Assembly (NCBI GenBank): GCA_964480915.1
Contig: CAYZRS010000011.1
Coordinates: forward strand, 1 to 64,000
Source: CAWGCE01 sp964480915
Lineage (GTDB): Bacteria > Planctomycetota > Planctomycetia > Pirellulales > Pirellulaceae
DNA length: 64,000 nt
Direction: 5' to 3'
Shown here: piece by piece, positions 25,789-34,773 of the stretch
How the letters are laid out: every line of letters starts with the position of its first letter
How positions within the stretch are numbered: the stretch's first letter is position 1
Position numbers and translations under genes: made by a program
The notes under the pieces: generated by a model
Seen by the model: the letters and a program-made list of their open reading frames with translations, nothing else
Told to the model about the DNA's origin: nothing
Database searches by the model: none

Positions 25789-28700
25789 TTGAGCATCAAA
25801 TTTGCACGCAATCGAAAATTGCTACCAGCGCAGCTGCGCTTCGAGCCTTTAGAAGCTCGGCACGTACTCGCGGCCAATCCAATCATCACCGAATTCATGG
25901 CCAGCAATGATACGACGATCAACGATGGCTTCGGTGATGATAGTGATTGGATCGAGATTTATAACGCGGGCGATGAGAGTGTCGATTTGCAAGGCTATCA
26001 TCTGACGGATGATCATGATGAGATTGCAAAATGGACGTTTCCCAGCAGCACGGTCCTTGCACCAGACGAATACCTGATCGTATTCGCGTCGTCTGATGAT
26101 ACGCTCGATCCGGGCGGATACTGGCATACCAATTTTAAGTTGAGCGCGGGCGGTGAATATGTGGCTCTCGCCGCGCCGGACATGACCGTGTTGAGCGAGT
26201 TTGGCACCAATGGTGCCGACTATCCGGCGCAGTTCACGGACGTTTCCTACGGGCTGGCGGAGAACGATTTTGTCTCCGGCAACTCCGCGGCGAGGTACTT
26301 GATTCCAAGTAACGGAACCCTGGGAGACAGCTGGCGGCAGCCAGGATTTGACGCCACCGCGAACGGTTTCACGCTCGGACGTGCGGCCATTGGATATGAA
26401 GATGGCAGCGGATATCAATCTTTGATCGAAACCGAATTGCCCTCGGGCACGACGAGCACCTATTTGTTGGCCGAGTTTTCGGTCGCTGATGCGAGTTCGG
26501 TTCCCGATCTGAATCTGAATCTTCTGTACGACGACGGAGTCGTTGTCTATCTCAACGGTACGGAAGTGTTTTCTGGTCAGGCGCCTGCCGATCCGGTTTG
26601 GAATTCCCAATCAAATGGTGATCGGCCCGATGCGACGGTGCTGGCCGGAACCGACATTTCATTGGACGATCAGCTGGGACTCTTGCAAGACGGCACGAAC
26701 GTCATCGCTTTCCATTTGCTGAACCTTTCGGCCGGAAGTAGTGACTATCTGCTCGTTCCGACGTTAAGTTCAAGTCAAGGCAATGCACAGGCAGGTTATT
26801 TGCAGAGCCCAACACCTGGCACTGCGAATACCGGGAATGCGGCGCTGGGGCCAGCGATTCGCGATGTAACCATGGAGACTGTGAACCCAGGCAGCGGTCA
26901 GCCCATTGTCGTGACCGCTCAGATTGACGCCACGCTCAATCCGCTGGACGTGGGCTCGGTCACACTGCACCGCCGCGTGATGTTTGGTGCCGAGTCGGCA
27001 ACAATGATGGTGGATGATGGGAGTGGTGCAGACGCCGTTGCGAGCGACGGTGTTTTTACAGCTGAAATTCCAGGCGCGGCCGCCGGTGAGTTAGTTCGCT
27101 GGTACGTAACGGCGGAGGATAGCCTGGGTGAGTTGACACGTGACCCCCGTTTTCCGGACGAGTTCGATTCGGCCGAATACTACGGCACGGTGATTGAAGA
27201 TTCGACAGCCTCTGATGATCTGCCCGTCCTGTACTGGTTCGTCGAAGATACCGTTGCCGCTCAGACGAGAGAAGGAACGCAGGCGACGCTTTATTACCTT
27301 GGCCAACTGTACGACAACATTCACGTCGACTTACATGGACAAACAACCGCGACCGATGAGTTTCCCAAGAAATCATTCGACTTCGATGCGAACACTGGCG
27401 AGAAATTTCGCTTCGCGGAGGATGTCGGTCGGGCGAGTGACTTCAACCTGCTAACGAATTATGGTGACCAGTCAAAGCTGCGAAACACATTGTCGAACGG
27501 TGCTTTTGCGGCGTCCGGTGGGGCCCACAATCTGGCTTTCCCCGTTTCGGTTCATCGGAACGGCGATTTCTTCGGCCTATATGACTTAGTGGAAGAGGGA
27601 GATTCCGAATATCTGGAACGCCAAGGGCTCGACCCAGAGGGTGCGTTTTACAAAGTCAACAATCCGCTCGACTCGGCAACCTTCGAAGTCGACAAACTGA
27701 CCCGCGAACACGAAAACAACGATGACTTGCAAGAGCTGGTTGATGCCCGTGCCTTAAACGGCACGGCGGCACGAATCTGGGATTACGACAACTTAGACCT
27801 GGCCGATATGGTCAATTACATCGCCCAGAATTCGGTCCTGCTGAATTTGGACTACGGCCACAAGAACATGTATTGGTATCGTGACACCAACGGTTCTGAA
27901 TTCTGGTCAGTCTTGCCGTGGGATGTTGATCTTTCTCTGGGCCACATCTGGAATCAGAATGATGGGTACTTCTACGATCCACTCCACACGACCGATGGTG
28001 TGGAATGGTCGTTGAATAGTCTGTTCGCACGGATGTATACCGATCCTCGGATCGAGTCGATGTACTATCGTCGCTTGCGGACGTTGATGGATGCTCAGTT
28101 GGGAACCGCTGGAATGGCGCCCGCCGATAGTTACCTCGGCCAAGAACTGGTGAATTATGAGTCGCTGATTGCTGACGAAGCCTTGGCCGATCTGGCCGAA
28201 TGGGGATTGCATCCGAACTTTACTCGCACTCCCAGTCAGGCGGCCGACCAACTGCTGAATAGTTTCATTCCGCTGCGACGCAACTACCTCGAATCTCGAC
28301 CACAGTTGCCCGATGCTCATGGCGCGACGGCCGATATTCAGATCACCGAGGTCGATTTCGATCCGACAAGCGGCAATGATTTAGAGCAGTACGTTCGTCT
28401 AACGAACAATGAGTCGTTTGCTGTCGACATTTCCGACTGGATGTTGGGTGGTACTGCCGATCACGTGTTCAAAGCGGGCACGGTCATTCCGGCCAACAGT
28501 GAACTCTACCTCGTCGCCGACGTTCCGGGATTTAAAGAACGAACGACTGGCCCTCGAGGCGGGCAACAACGGTTCCTGCAGCAGAATGCGGCCGGAGTGA
28601 TGAATTCGACCGTTGGCGTGCTGGTTCTGACCAACGCGGACGGCACGACGATCGATTCCGAGTCGTACGGGCTGACGTTTGATCTCGATCAAGACGGCGC

Positions 28701-29352
28701 GCTGGCCTGTGGCGACGTCAACACCCTGTCGACCGCGATTGCACAGGGCAGTTCTGACCTGGCGTTTGATTTGTCGGCCGATGGTGTTGTCGACAGTTCC
28801 GATTTGGAAACTTGGTTGTTAGTCGCCGGCGAAACCAATCTTGGACCTGGCCGTGGCTACTTACCGGCCGATGCGAATTTGGATGGGACCGTGGATGGGG
28901 GCGATTTCGTTGAATGGAATACGAACAAATTCACGGCAAATTCAGAGTTCTGTTCCGGCGATTTTAACGCCGATGGATTCGTGAACGGTGCCGACTTTGT
29001 GGTTTGGAATTCTCACAAATTCACTTCCGCCGACGCGACGTCGGGAGGGGGGCCTGCGCTGCAGCCCACGTTCGTAGCAGAATCCACGGCAATCGGCAGC
29101 AAGTCGCTCGTCGTCAGGGCCGATGACGTAACCGAACACGATTCGCTCGATCAAACAACCGAACGAAGCGTGCTTCCCAGCCAGCAAGATAGGGAAGCGC
29201 CGGCGAGCGCTACTCGGCCGCAGACGAGTTGGCTGCGCGAGGCAGGCATGCCAGCACACGAGGCTCGTTTGGCCGCCAACGACTTAGAGATAGAGATGAG
29301 AACGGGAGAAACTCTCGCAGATCGGGCACAGCGACGATTGAGTGGTCGTTGA
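25789..29352 (+). CDS. CotH-kinase family surface protein with lamin-tail domains and dockerin-type repeats
   Basis: 1187 residues from a TTG with GGAG seven bases upstream. The N-terminus is the planctomycete signal (LRFEPLEARHVLAANP, residues 17-32). Residues 33-150 are a lamin-tail domain (ITEFMASNDTTINDGFG, DWIEIYNAG). About 150-330 is a beta-sandwich region. Residues about 478-835 are a CotH-type kinase domain: VDLHGQTTATDEFPKKSF, later LPWDVDLSLG. A second lamin-tail domain spans 850-960. Dockerin-type calcium motifs follow (SADGVVDSSDLETWLL; ADANLDGTVDGGDFVEW; DFNADGFVNGADFVVW). CotH of Bacillus phosphorylates spore coat proteins; the planctomycete substrate is unknown. Confidence 0.87.
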   Translation: MSIKFARNRKLLPAQLRFEPLEARHVLAANPIITEFMASNDTTINDGFGDDSDWIEIYNAGDESVDLQGYHLTDDHDEIAKWTFPSSTVLAPDEYLIVFASSDDTLDPGGYWHTNFKLSAGGEYVALAAPDMTVLSEFGTNGADYPAQFTDVSYGLAENDFVSGNSAARYLIPSNGTLGDSWRQPGFDATANGFTLGRAAIGYEDGSGYQSLIETELPSGTTSTYLLAEFSVADASSVPDLNLNLLYDDGVVVYLNGTEVFSGQAPADPVWNSQSNGDRPDATVLAGTDISLDDQLGLLQDGTNVIAFHLLNLSAGSSDYLLVPTLSSSQGNAQAGYLQSPTPGTANTGNAALGPAIRDVTMETVNPGSGQPIVVTAQIDATLNPLDVGSVTLHRRVMFGAESATMMVDDGSGADAVASDGVFTAEIPGAAAGELVRWYVTAEDSLGELTRDPRFPDEFDSAEYYGTVIEDSTASDDLPVLYWFVEDTVAAQTREGTQATLYYLGQLYDNIHVDLHGQTTATDEFPKKSFDFDANTGEKFRFAEDVGRASDFNLLTNYGDQSKLRNTLSNGAFAASGGAHNLAFPVSVHRNGDFFGLYDLVEEGDSEYLERQGLDPEGAFYKVNNPLDSATFEVDKLTREHENNDDLQELVDARALNGTAARIWDYDNLDLADMVNYIAQNSVLLNLDYGHKNMYWYRDTNGSEFWSVLPWDVDLSLGHIWNQNDGYFYDPLHTTDGVEWSLNSLFARMYTDPRIESMYYRRLRTLMDAQLGTAGMAPADSYLGQELVNYESLIADEALADLAEWGLHPNFTRTPSQAADQLLNSFIPLRRNYLESRPQLPDAHGATADIQITEVDFDPTSGNDLEQYVRLTNNESFAVDISDWMLGGTADHVFKAGTVIPANSELYLVADVPGFKERTTGPRGGQQRFLQQNAAGVMNSTVGVLVLTNADGTTIDSESYGLTFDLDQDGALACGDVNTLSTAIAQGSSDLAFDLSADGVVDSSDLETWLLVAGETNLGPGRGYLPADANLDGTVDGGDFVEWNTNKFTANSEFCSGDFNADGFVNGADFVVWNSHKFTSADATSGGGPALQPTFVAESTAIGSKSLVVRADDVTEHDSLDQTTERSVLPSQQDREAPASATRPQTSWLREAGMPAHEARLAANDLEIEMRTGETLADRAQRRLSGR

Positions 29353-29375
29353 CCCGTGTCTCCGCGAGTCTCGAA

Positions 29376-30044
29376 TCAACTGGCGTCCATGCACCATTGG
29401 ATTGCAAATCGGCTCACGTCAGCAGAGGACTGAAGTTTCAGCTTGTGTTTGATGTTTTCACGGTGCGTGTCGACCGTGTGAGGGCTGAGGTGCAGTTCGG
29501 CGGCAATCTCTCGAGACGTGCGGCCGCCGCCAATGAGCTCGAAAACTTGCAATTCTCTGTTGCTGAGGGCGTAGACACCGGTCCGAATACGCCTGGTCCC
29601 ATCGCCGCTATGTCCAGCGACGCGGAGAGTTAACTCTTCACTGAAATAGCGTTTCCCTGCCAGCACTTCTGACACTGCCGTTTCCAAGTGGTCGTTCGAT
29701 TGTCCTTTGTTGATATAGCCATGCGCGCCGGCACGTAGAGCTCGCTCGGCGTACAGCGATTCGTCATAGCCGGAAAAAACGAGCAGCTTGACTTGCGGAA
29801 ACTTCGCTCGAACCCGTTTGATGAGATCGATCCCATGCCCCTGCTTCAGGTTGATATCGATGATCAATAGGTGTGGGTCCTGCTGTTCGATTTTTAATAT
29901 TGCCTCGTCTTCGCCCTCAGCCTCTCCGCAGACAAGAAGTCGTGGGAGAAGTGAAAGCCGTATCGTTAGGCCTTCGCGAACGATCGGATGATCGTCGACG
30001 ATCATTACTTTCATTGGCTCGTCGGAAATCATGTGCTGTACCAT
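29376..30044 (-). CDS. NarL/FixJ-family response regulator
   Basis: 222 residues. Receiver domain with acidic pair D17/D18 (MIVDDHPIVREGL), phosphoacceptor D63 in LLIIDINL, and K113 in YINKG. The C-terminal LuxR-type helix-turn-helix spans about 158-215 (LSNRELQVFELIGGGRTSREI, cut here by quoting limits at both ends). It is the likely partner of the histidine kinase encoded upstream on the same strand and probably controls the adjoining exporter genes (inference from position). Confidence 0.93.
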   Translation of the reverse strand: MVQHMISDEPMKVMIVDDHPIVREGLTIRLSLLPRLLVCGEAEGEDEAILKIEQQDPHLLIIDINLKQGHGIDLIKRVRAKFPQVKLLVFSGYDESLYAERALRAGAHGYINKGQSNDHLETAVSEVLAGKRYFSEELTLRVAGHSGDGTRRIRTGVYALSNRELQVFELIGGGRTSREIAAELHLSPHTVDTHRENIKHKLKLQSSADVSRFAIQWCMDAS

Positions 30045-30253
30045 GGATCAAAAGGGCTGTTCTGTGGGCTATCTGCGGAAAGCTGTCCAAAAACGGCGAT
30101 GGACTGGATGGGTGCGTGTGAATGATGGTGTTGCGATAGGATAGGTTGCAGCGATGTGTTATAGGGTAATTGGGTCGCCGGCCGTAATCAACAGTTAAGG
30201 TAAGATACTGGGTCGATCGTAGTTAGGAATGCTGTTTGGGGTGCGAAGTAGTG

Positions 30254-31078
30254 TTAGTGTGGTAGATCGTAGCGAACGCGGTCAGATATTGGGACTTCGC
30301 AGCGAACCGTGCTGCCTCCTCCATCGTTTCCAGTTTCGTTTTTCTTTACGCTTTCCGTTTCGCTTTCCGTTTCGTTCCCAGTCTCGTTCTGAACTACCGA
30401 GAGTACGCCACCAATTTCCAGCGCCCGCTGACGCATGATCTCTAGGCCGCAGCCAGATCGGTCAGGAATGCGCGGGGACCGCGATCCGTTATCGGCAATC
30501 TCTAGAATCGCGACGTGCTCTCGGGCGTCAAGTTCGATCGAGATCATGGTTGCGCCGCTGTGCTTCATGGCGTTGTTAGTTGCTTCCTGGCTGATTCGAA
30601 AGAGGTTGCGAATCACGTGGCTTGGTAATTCTGCGAGTGTTCCAGAGCAACGGAATTGGCACTCTAGATTCGGTAGCTCATCAATGGTGCCGGCAAGCCG
30701 AGTGAGGGCAAGAACTAGGTCCGCAGACGTCTCCGGTGCGTAGAGTAGGCCATGCGCCGCATCGCGTGCCGCCAGCGCCGCCTCTCCTGTGAGTTGGCGC
30801 ACTTTGCTTGCCGAGTTGGCGATCGCGGAAAGCTGTGTGGCGAATTGAGAATGGTGCCGACTATGGCGGGCCAGTTCCTGAATTTGCTTCTCGAGCGCGT
30901 CGGCCATCAGCGTGAGTGCAGTTAGCTGTTGACCGATTCCGTCGTGTAGGTCTCTACCCGCCTCGCGGAGTCGAGCTTCAATTGCGGTGAGAGCGTATGG
31001 CGAACCGAGCGGCCAGTCGGCGTCCGATCGTTCGCTGGGTGGAGAATCGCTCATAGTGAAGGAGATTTGCCCGATCAT
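30254..31078 (-). CDS. NarL-type histidine kinase, cytoplasmic, with an acidic repeat inserted in the ATPase domain
   Basis: 274 residues; ATG has GAGGGG eight bases upstream. HisKA_3 dimerisation domain with H45 in RDLHDGIGQQL, then HATPase_c with RISQEATNNAMKHS and the G-boxes EIADNGSRSP and GCGLEIMRQRA. There is no membrane segment or sensor domain, so input must come from a partner. An unusual insertion (residues 231-251, NETGNETESETESVKK and on) sits in the loop before the final GGGSTVRCEVPI strand. The coding DNA contains two perfect 12-base repeats encoding ETES. Confidence 0.88.
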   Translation of the reverse strand: MIGQISFTMSDSPPSERSDADWPLGSPYALTAIEARLREAGRDLHDGIGQQLTALTLMADALEKQIQELARHSRHHSQFATQLSAIANSASKVRQLTGEAALAARDAAHGLLYAPETSADLVLALTRLAGTIDELPNLECQFRCSGTLAELPSHVIRNLFRISQEATNNAMKHSGATMISIELDAREHVAILEIADNGSRSPRIPDRSGCGLEIMRQRALEIGGVLSVVQNETGNETESETESVKKNETGNDGGGSTVRCEVPISDRVRYDLPH

Positions 31079-31206
31079 GCTGCGATCCCCTCGCTAGAAG
31101 TAGAAGAGGATATCATGTCTGACATTGGTGTGGCATCGCGGAATCAACCATTTTGTCGTGGGTCGCTTTGGGTTCGCTTTGAGTTCGCTTTGCACCCTCG
31201 GAAAAT

Positions 31207-32550
31207 TTAGAGTCCTGTAAGGAAAAGTAGCTCCTGTTCCAGCGAAACTAAATCCAAGAGGGATTCCAGTTCGTCCACGGCGGCCGCTTCAAGATTCAGC
31301 CTGAAATGGGCAATTTCGGTCTCGGTCTTTTGTCCTTGCTGCTGCGCCCGAACCGCCGTTTGGAAGACCTCAAAGTGGTAGCCGAACTTTGCTTGTGCCG
31401 CGTGGCGGTTCATCTGGGCAGCATTCCAGCGATTATGTGCCATGCGAACTTCGGCTTCCACTTGCTGCTCGGCGGCAGCCAAGCGTTGAGCGATTGCTCG
31501 CGATTGGTGTCGTAGGGCGGCGATTTGGGCCCGTCGCCGGCCACCGTCGATCGGTTCCCAGTCGAGCGACACGCCCAGCTGTGCGACAAAGTTTGGGTCG
31601 ACGAAGTCGTTGTTGTGGATCACCATATCGCCGTGCATTTGCACCTGAGGCAGGCTTTCGCTGTGGACGGCGTCGGTGTTGGCCTGCAGCCGAGCCAACT
31701 GCGCACGCAGTTCGACCAGCTCTTCCCGGTGCCGAAGGGCTTGCGAAGTATGAAACTGCAAGCGGGGTGCGCTCATCGTCGGTTGAGGAGTTGTCAGCAC
31801 AATTCGGTCCGTCACCGCTCGGCCCAAAAGTGTCGCCAGTTGCGTTCTCGAGTTCGCTTCCGTGGCGCGTGCCAATTCGCAGCGTGACTGGGCTGCGGCA
31901 AGATCGGCTCGGTTTCTAGAGACCTCGACCTCGCTGTGAAGACCAAGTCCGCTCTGCTGCATCGCTTCAGCGAGTACCGACTCACGACATGCAACATCCT
32001 GGCGACACAGGCGCGATTTGGCTTTGGCGCGGATGAGTGCCAGATAGGAATTCACAACACGCAGCCGCAACGAACGTTGCTCATAATTGGTCATGAGTTC
32101 GGCCAGCTGGACATCGATCGCGCCGGCCAATTCATCGTGATGTGTGCGCCCACGGTAAAGGGGCAGTCGCAGGGACGTGGCGACGATTCCGCTGCTTTGA
32201 TTTAGAAAAGGGATTCCGGTCGAAACGGCTGGAAAGCGAATGGTCGAATCGTCCGATCGCAGCGAGTAGTCGGCGTAGACGTTAACACGGGCAGCGTCCG
32301 TCGCCGCGATGCCCGATAGCCGCTCAATTGACGCTCCGACTTCCGAATAGCAAGCTGCCAAGTTTCCGTCGTGGAGCAGCGCTTGCTGAATTGCCTGGTC
32401 AAGCGTCAAGGGCTCTGGGGAATCGGTTTGTCTGCTCACGGGCGGCAAGCGGACGACCGGCGTGGGGTTAGGTGGTGCGCCACAAATGGTCCCACAAGTG
32501 AGCGACCAGATAAGAATGACGCGTGTCGTGGCCGGTGAAAACAGGTTCAA
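31207..32550 (-). CDS. TolC-family outer-membrane efflux protein
   Basis: 447 residues starting at TTG 32550; a signal peptide (RVILIWSLTCGTICG) precedes PLTLDQAIQQALLHD, the typical TolC-family opening helix. The two helical-barrel repeats each contain long helices (NYEQRSLRLRVVNSYLALI; AEQQVEAEVRMAHNRW), with the OEP repeat structure and overall length as expected. It would form the outer-membrane duct for the ABC exporter encoded divergently at 32876-35831. The kinase gene follows by 128 bases on the same strand. Confidence 0.86.
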   Translation of the reverse strand: MNLFSPATTRVILIWSLTCGTICGAPPNPTPVVRLPPVSRQTDSPEPLTLDQAIQQALLHDGNLAACYSEVGASIERLSGIAATDAARVNVYADYSLRSDDSTIRFPAVSTGIPFLNQSSGIVATSLRLPLYRGRTHHDELAGAIDVQLAELMTNYEQRSLRLRVVNSYLALIRAKAKSRLCRQDVACRESVLAEAMQQSGLGLHSEVEVSRNRADLAAAQSRCELARATEANSRTQLATLLGRAVTDRIVLTTPQPTMSAPRLQFHTSQALRHREELVELRAQLARLQANTDAVHSESLPQVQMHGDMVIHNNDFVDPNFVAQLGVSLDWEPIDGGRRRAQIAALRHQSRAIAQRLAAAEQQVEAEVRMAHNRWNAAQMNRHAAQAKFGYHFEVFQTAVRAQQQGQKTETEIAHFRLNLEAAAVDELESLLDLVSLEQELLFLTGL

Positions 32551-32875
32551 TGGAATGCTGCAAGTCTAGAGAGTCGATAAACAGGCATCTGATAACGGAC
32601 CGTCTCTGTTGAACTCGGCGACCGCTGCAACAAGTGTTAGTCCGATCCGTGGAAAGGGCTCGCTTGTGGCAAAAATGGTTTAATTCGCCAGGCGTTGTTA
32701 GGCGGAAATCTCAGTAAAAACCATGCGTCTGAGGATTCGCTCGACCCGATTCGTGTTGTTGTCGATGAAACCGGGGGCACGAAACAGGCCCCGATCGACT
32801 TTGTTCCGTGGAACCGTTGCCGCCGGCGGTACTCCACGGCGAGACAACAACAGGGTACCAGCGAGTTAGCGAACG
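32551..32875. other. Divergent intergenic region between tolC-like and permease genes
   Basis: 325 bases separating two divergent transcription units, so it must hold promoters for both and is a likely target of the neighbouring response regulator. No clear sigma70 consensus, operator repeat or gene could be identified by eye. Confidence 0.45.
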
Positions 32876-33994
32876 ATGTTTGATGTCTCGCTCAAAATGC
32901 TCTTGGCCGACCGCCGGAAACTGTTAGCGGCGTTAGTTGGCGTTGCGTTTTCGGTTCTGCTCATTAACGTCCAAGGTGGTCTGTTCCTCGGCCTCATACG
33001 AAAAGCAAGTCTGCTCGTTGACCATACCGAAGCTGACATCTGGGTTGGCCACCGGAACGTCCACAATGTCGATTTTGCCAAAGACATTCCTCGCCGCTGG
33101 TTGCAGCGGATTGAAGGCCTGCCAGGCGTCGCACAGGCTGCTCCTTATCGGATTGGCTATCAAATGATGAATCTCGCCGACGGCAAATACGAAATCGTCA
33201 ACGTTGTGGGAGTCGAGTCGCGATCGTTGCTTGGCAATGCCTGGACGATCCATGATGGAAACTCGGACGAAATTCGGCATCCCAATTCGATCATTGTTGA
33301 TATTTGTGATCAGGACAAAATTGGCGCCGCCGAGATTGGAGACGAACGGGAAATCGGCGGAGTTCAAGGCCGCGTGGTGGCGCGTAGTGAAGGAATTCTG
33401 GGATTTGTTGTGACGCCGTACGTATTCACGTCGCTGCAAACGGCCAATGCCATGTTGGGGAAATCGCAGAGCGGCTGTTCCTATTTCTTAGTGCAGGCGG
33501 AACCAGACCAAGATATCGTGGCGCTTCGCGACAGGATTCGGACGGCTGTGCCGAATGCGGCCGTTTATACACGTGAAGAATATTCTGGACTGACGACCCG
33601 ATTTTGGCTGACAAGAACGGGAATTGGTATTAGCTTTGGTGCGGCGACCGCGATCGGAGTGTTTGTCGGCCTGATGGTGCTGGGGCAATCGCTCTACGCA
33701 AACGTCATCGATCGAATTCGCGACTACGGCACACTGTTGGCCATCGGAGCCGACCGCTCACACATCTGCCGTATCCTGTGGACGCAAGCATTCCTGCTGG
33801 CAACGGCCGGTATTCTGATCGGCTTGGCGCTTACATTCGTTTTTCAACTTGGGTTTGACCTGCCGCGTGCTCCCATCGTGATTCCATGGCAGCTTTCGGT
33901 CGGTAGTTGTGGCGTGACACTCCTCAGCTGCTTCGTCTGCGCCACGATTCCGTATTTCCGTTTACGATCTCTTGACCCGGCGAGCATCCTTTGA
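32876..33994 (+). CDS. ABC exporter permease, FtsX/DevC-like
   Basis: 372 residues with the four-helix MacB/FtsX layout: membrane helix 1 near 15-40 (LLAALVGVAFSVLLINVQ), a large periplasmic domain to about 240, then three helices from 245 to 350. The motif DRIRDYGTLLAIGADRSHI in the loop after helix 2 is the FtsX coupling region that contacts the ATPase. Length and N-terminus resemble DevC of cyanobacterial glycolipid exporters more than full-length MacB. It shares TGATG with the next gene. Confidence 0.88.
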   Translation: MFDVSLKMLLADRRKLLAALVGVAFSVLLINVQGGLFLGLIRKASLLVDHTEADIWVGHRNVHNVDFAKDIPRRWLQRIEGLPGVAQAAPYRIGYQMMNLADGKYEIVNVVGVESRSLLGNAWTIHDGNSDEIRHPNSIIVDICDQDKIGAAEIGDEREIGGVQGRVVARSEGILGFVVTPYVFTSLQTANAMLGKSQSGCSYFLVQAEPDQDIVALRDRIRTAVPNAAVYTREEYSGLTTRFWLTRTGIGISFGAATAIGVFVGLMVLGQSLYANVIDRIRDYGTLLAIGADRSHICRILWTQAFLLATAGILIGLALTFVFQLGFDLPRAPIVIPWQLSVGSCGVTLLSCFVCATIPYFRLRSLDPASIL

Positions 33995-34773
33995 TGAAAA
34001 GACGATCGCCAGCAACTCGTGAGGCTCCAGAGACCGTACTACGACTTGTCGATGTCCATAAGTCGTACCGTCGCCAGGGGCGCCCGCTGCCTGCGTTGCG
34101 GGGAATCGACTTGCAGCTTAACAAAGGCGAGATGCTGTTCGTGTGTGGTCCATCGGGTAGCGGAAAGACAACGCTGCTCTCCATACTCGGGTGCTTAATG
34201 AAACCCGATCGAGGCAGCGTTTGGGTCGGCGAGCACTTGGTCGCCGATCTGCCACCCGTCGAGTTGGCTCGTATTCGTCGGCAATACCTCGGATTCGTGT
34301 TCCAAAAATTTAACTTGGTGCGCGGCCTGACCGCCATCGACAATGTGATGTTGCCGCTATTGCTGCGAGGCAAGCCTCAGGAACCGCCACGGAAGCGGGC
34401 GCTGCAGGCGCTCGAAATGGTCGGAGTTGGTTCGCTCGCGAACTCGTTGTCTGAAGAGCTCAGCGTTGGCCAATGCCAGAGGATCGCCTTGGCTCGAGCC
34501 TTCGTCGGCCGCCCGCGGGTCATCCTGGCGGACGAGCCGACAGCATCGCTCGACCCGGAGAATGCGACCGCCTCGATGCAGATGCTGCGACGATTGGCCA
34601 GCGATCATCAGATTTCGTGTGTCGTCGTCACTCACGACCCGCGCATCGACAATTTCGCCGATCGGCGCGTCGTTCTTCGACAGGGAGAACTAACCAGCGA
34701 GTATCCATGCGAATCGCCAGTGCGGAACTTTGGAATGTTTTCCATACCATCCCCAGATCATGTCCTGCAATGA
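33994..34773 (+). CDS. ABC exporter ATPase, LolD/MacB/DevA-like
   Basis: 259 residues from the ATG that overlaps the permease stop (TGATG). Walker A GPSGSGKTT at 52-60, Q-loop FVFQKFNLV, signature LSVGQ at 156-160, Walker B VILADEPTASLD, H-loop VVTHD. The signature has Val where most members have Gly (LSGGQ). It energises the FtsX-type permease. A 35-residue C-terminal extension beyond the usual end is present. The stop overlaps the next gene by ATGA. Confidence 0.92.
   Translation: MKRRSPATREAPETVLRLVDVHKSYRRQGRPLPALRGIDLQLNKGEMLFVCGPSGSGKTTLLSILGCLMKPDRGSVWVGEHLVADLPPVELARIRRQYLGFVFQKFNLVRGLTAIDNVMLPLLLRGKPQEPPRKRALQALEMVGVGSLANSLSEELSVGQCQRIALARAFVGRPRVILADEPTASLDPENATASMQMLRRLASDHQISCVVVTHDPRIDNFADRRVVLRQGELTSEYPCESPVRNFGMFSIPSPDHVLQ

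Noticed and set aside
34473..34769. Upstream extension of the membrane fusion protein
   Set aside because: It lies wholly inside the ATPase gene; the ATGA overlap at 34770 gives a normal anchor and length.
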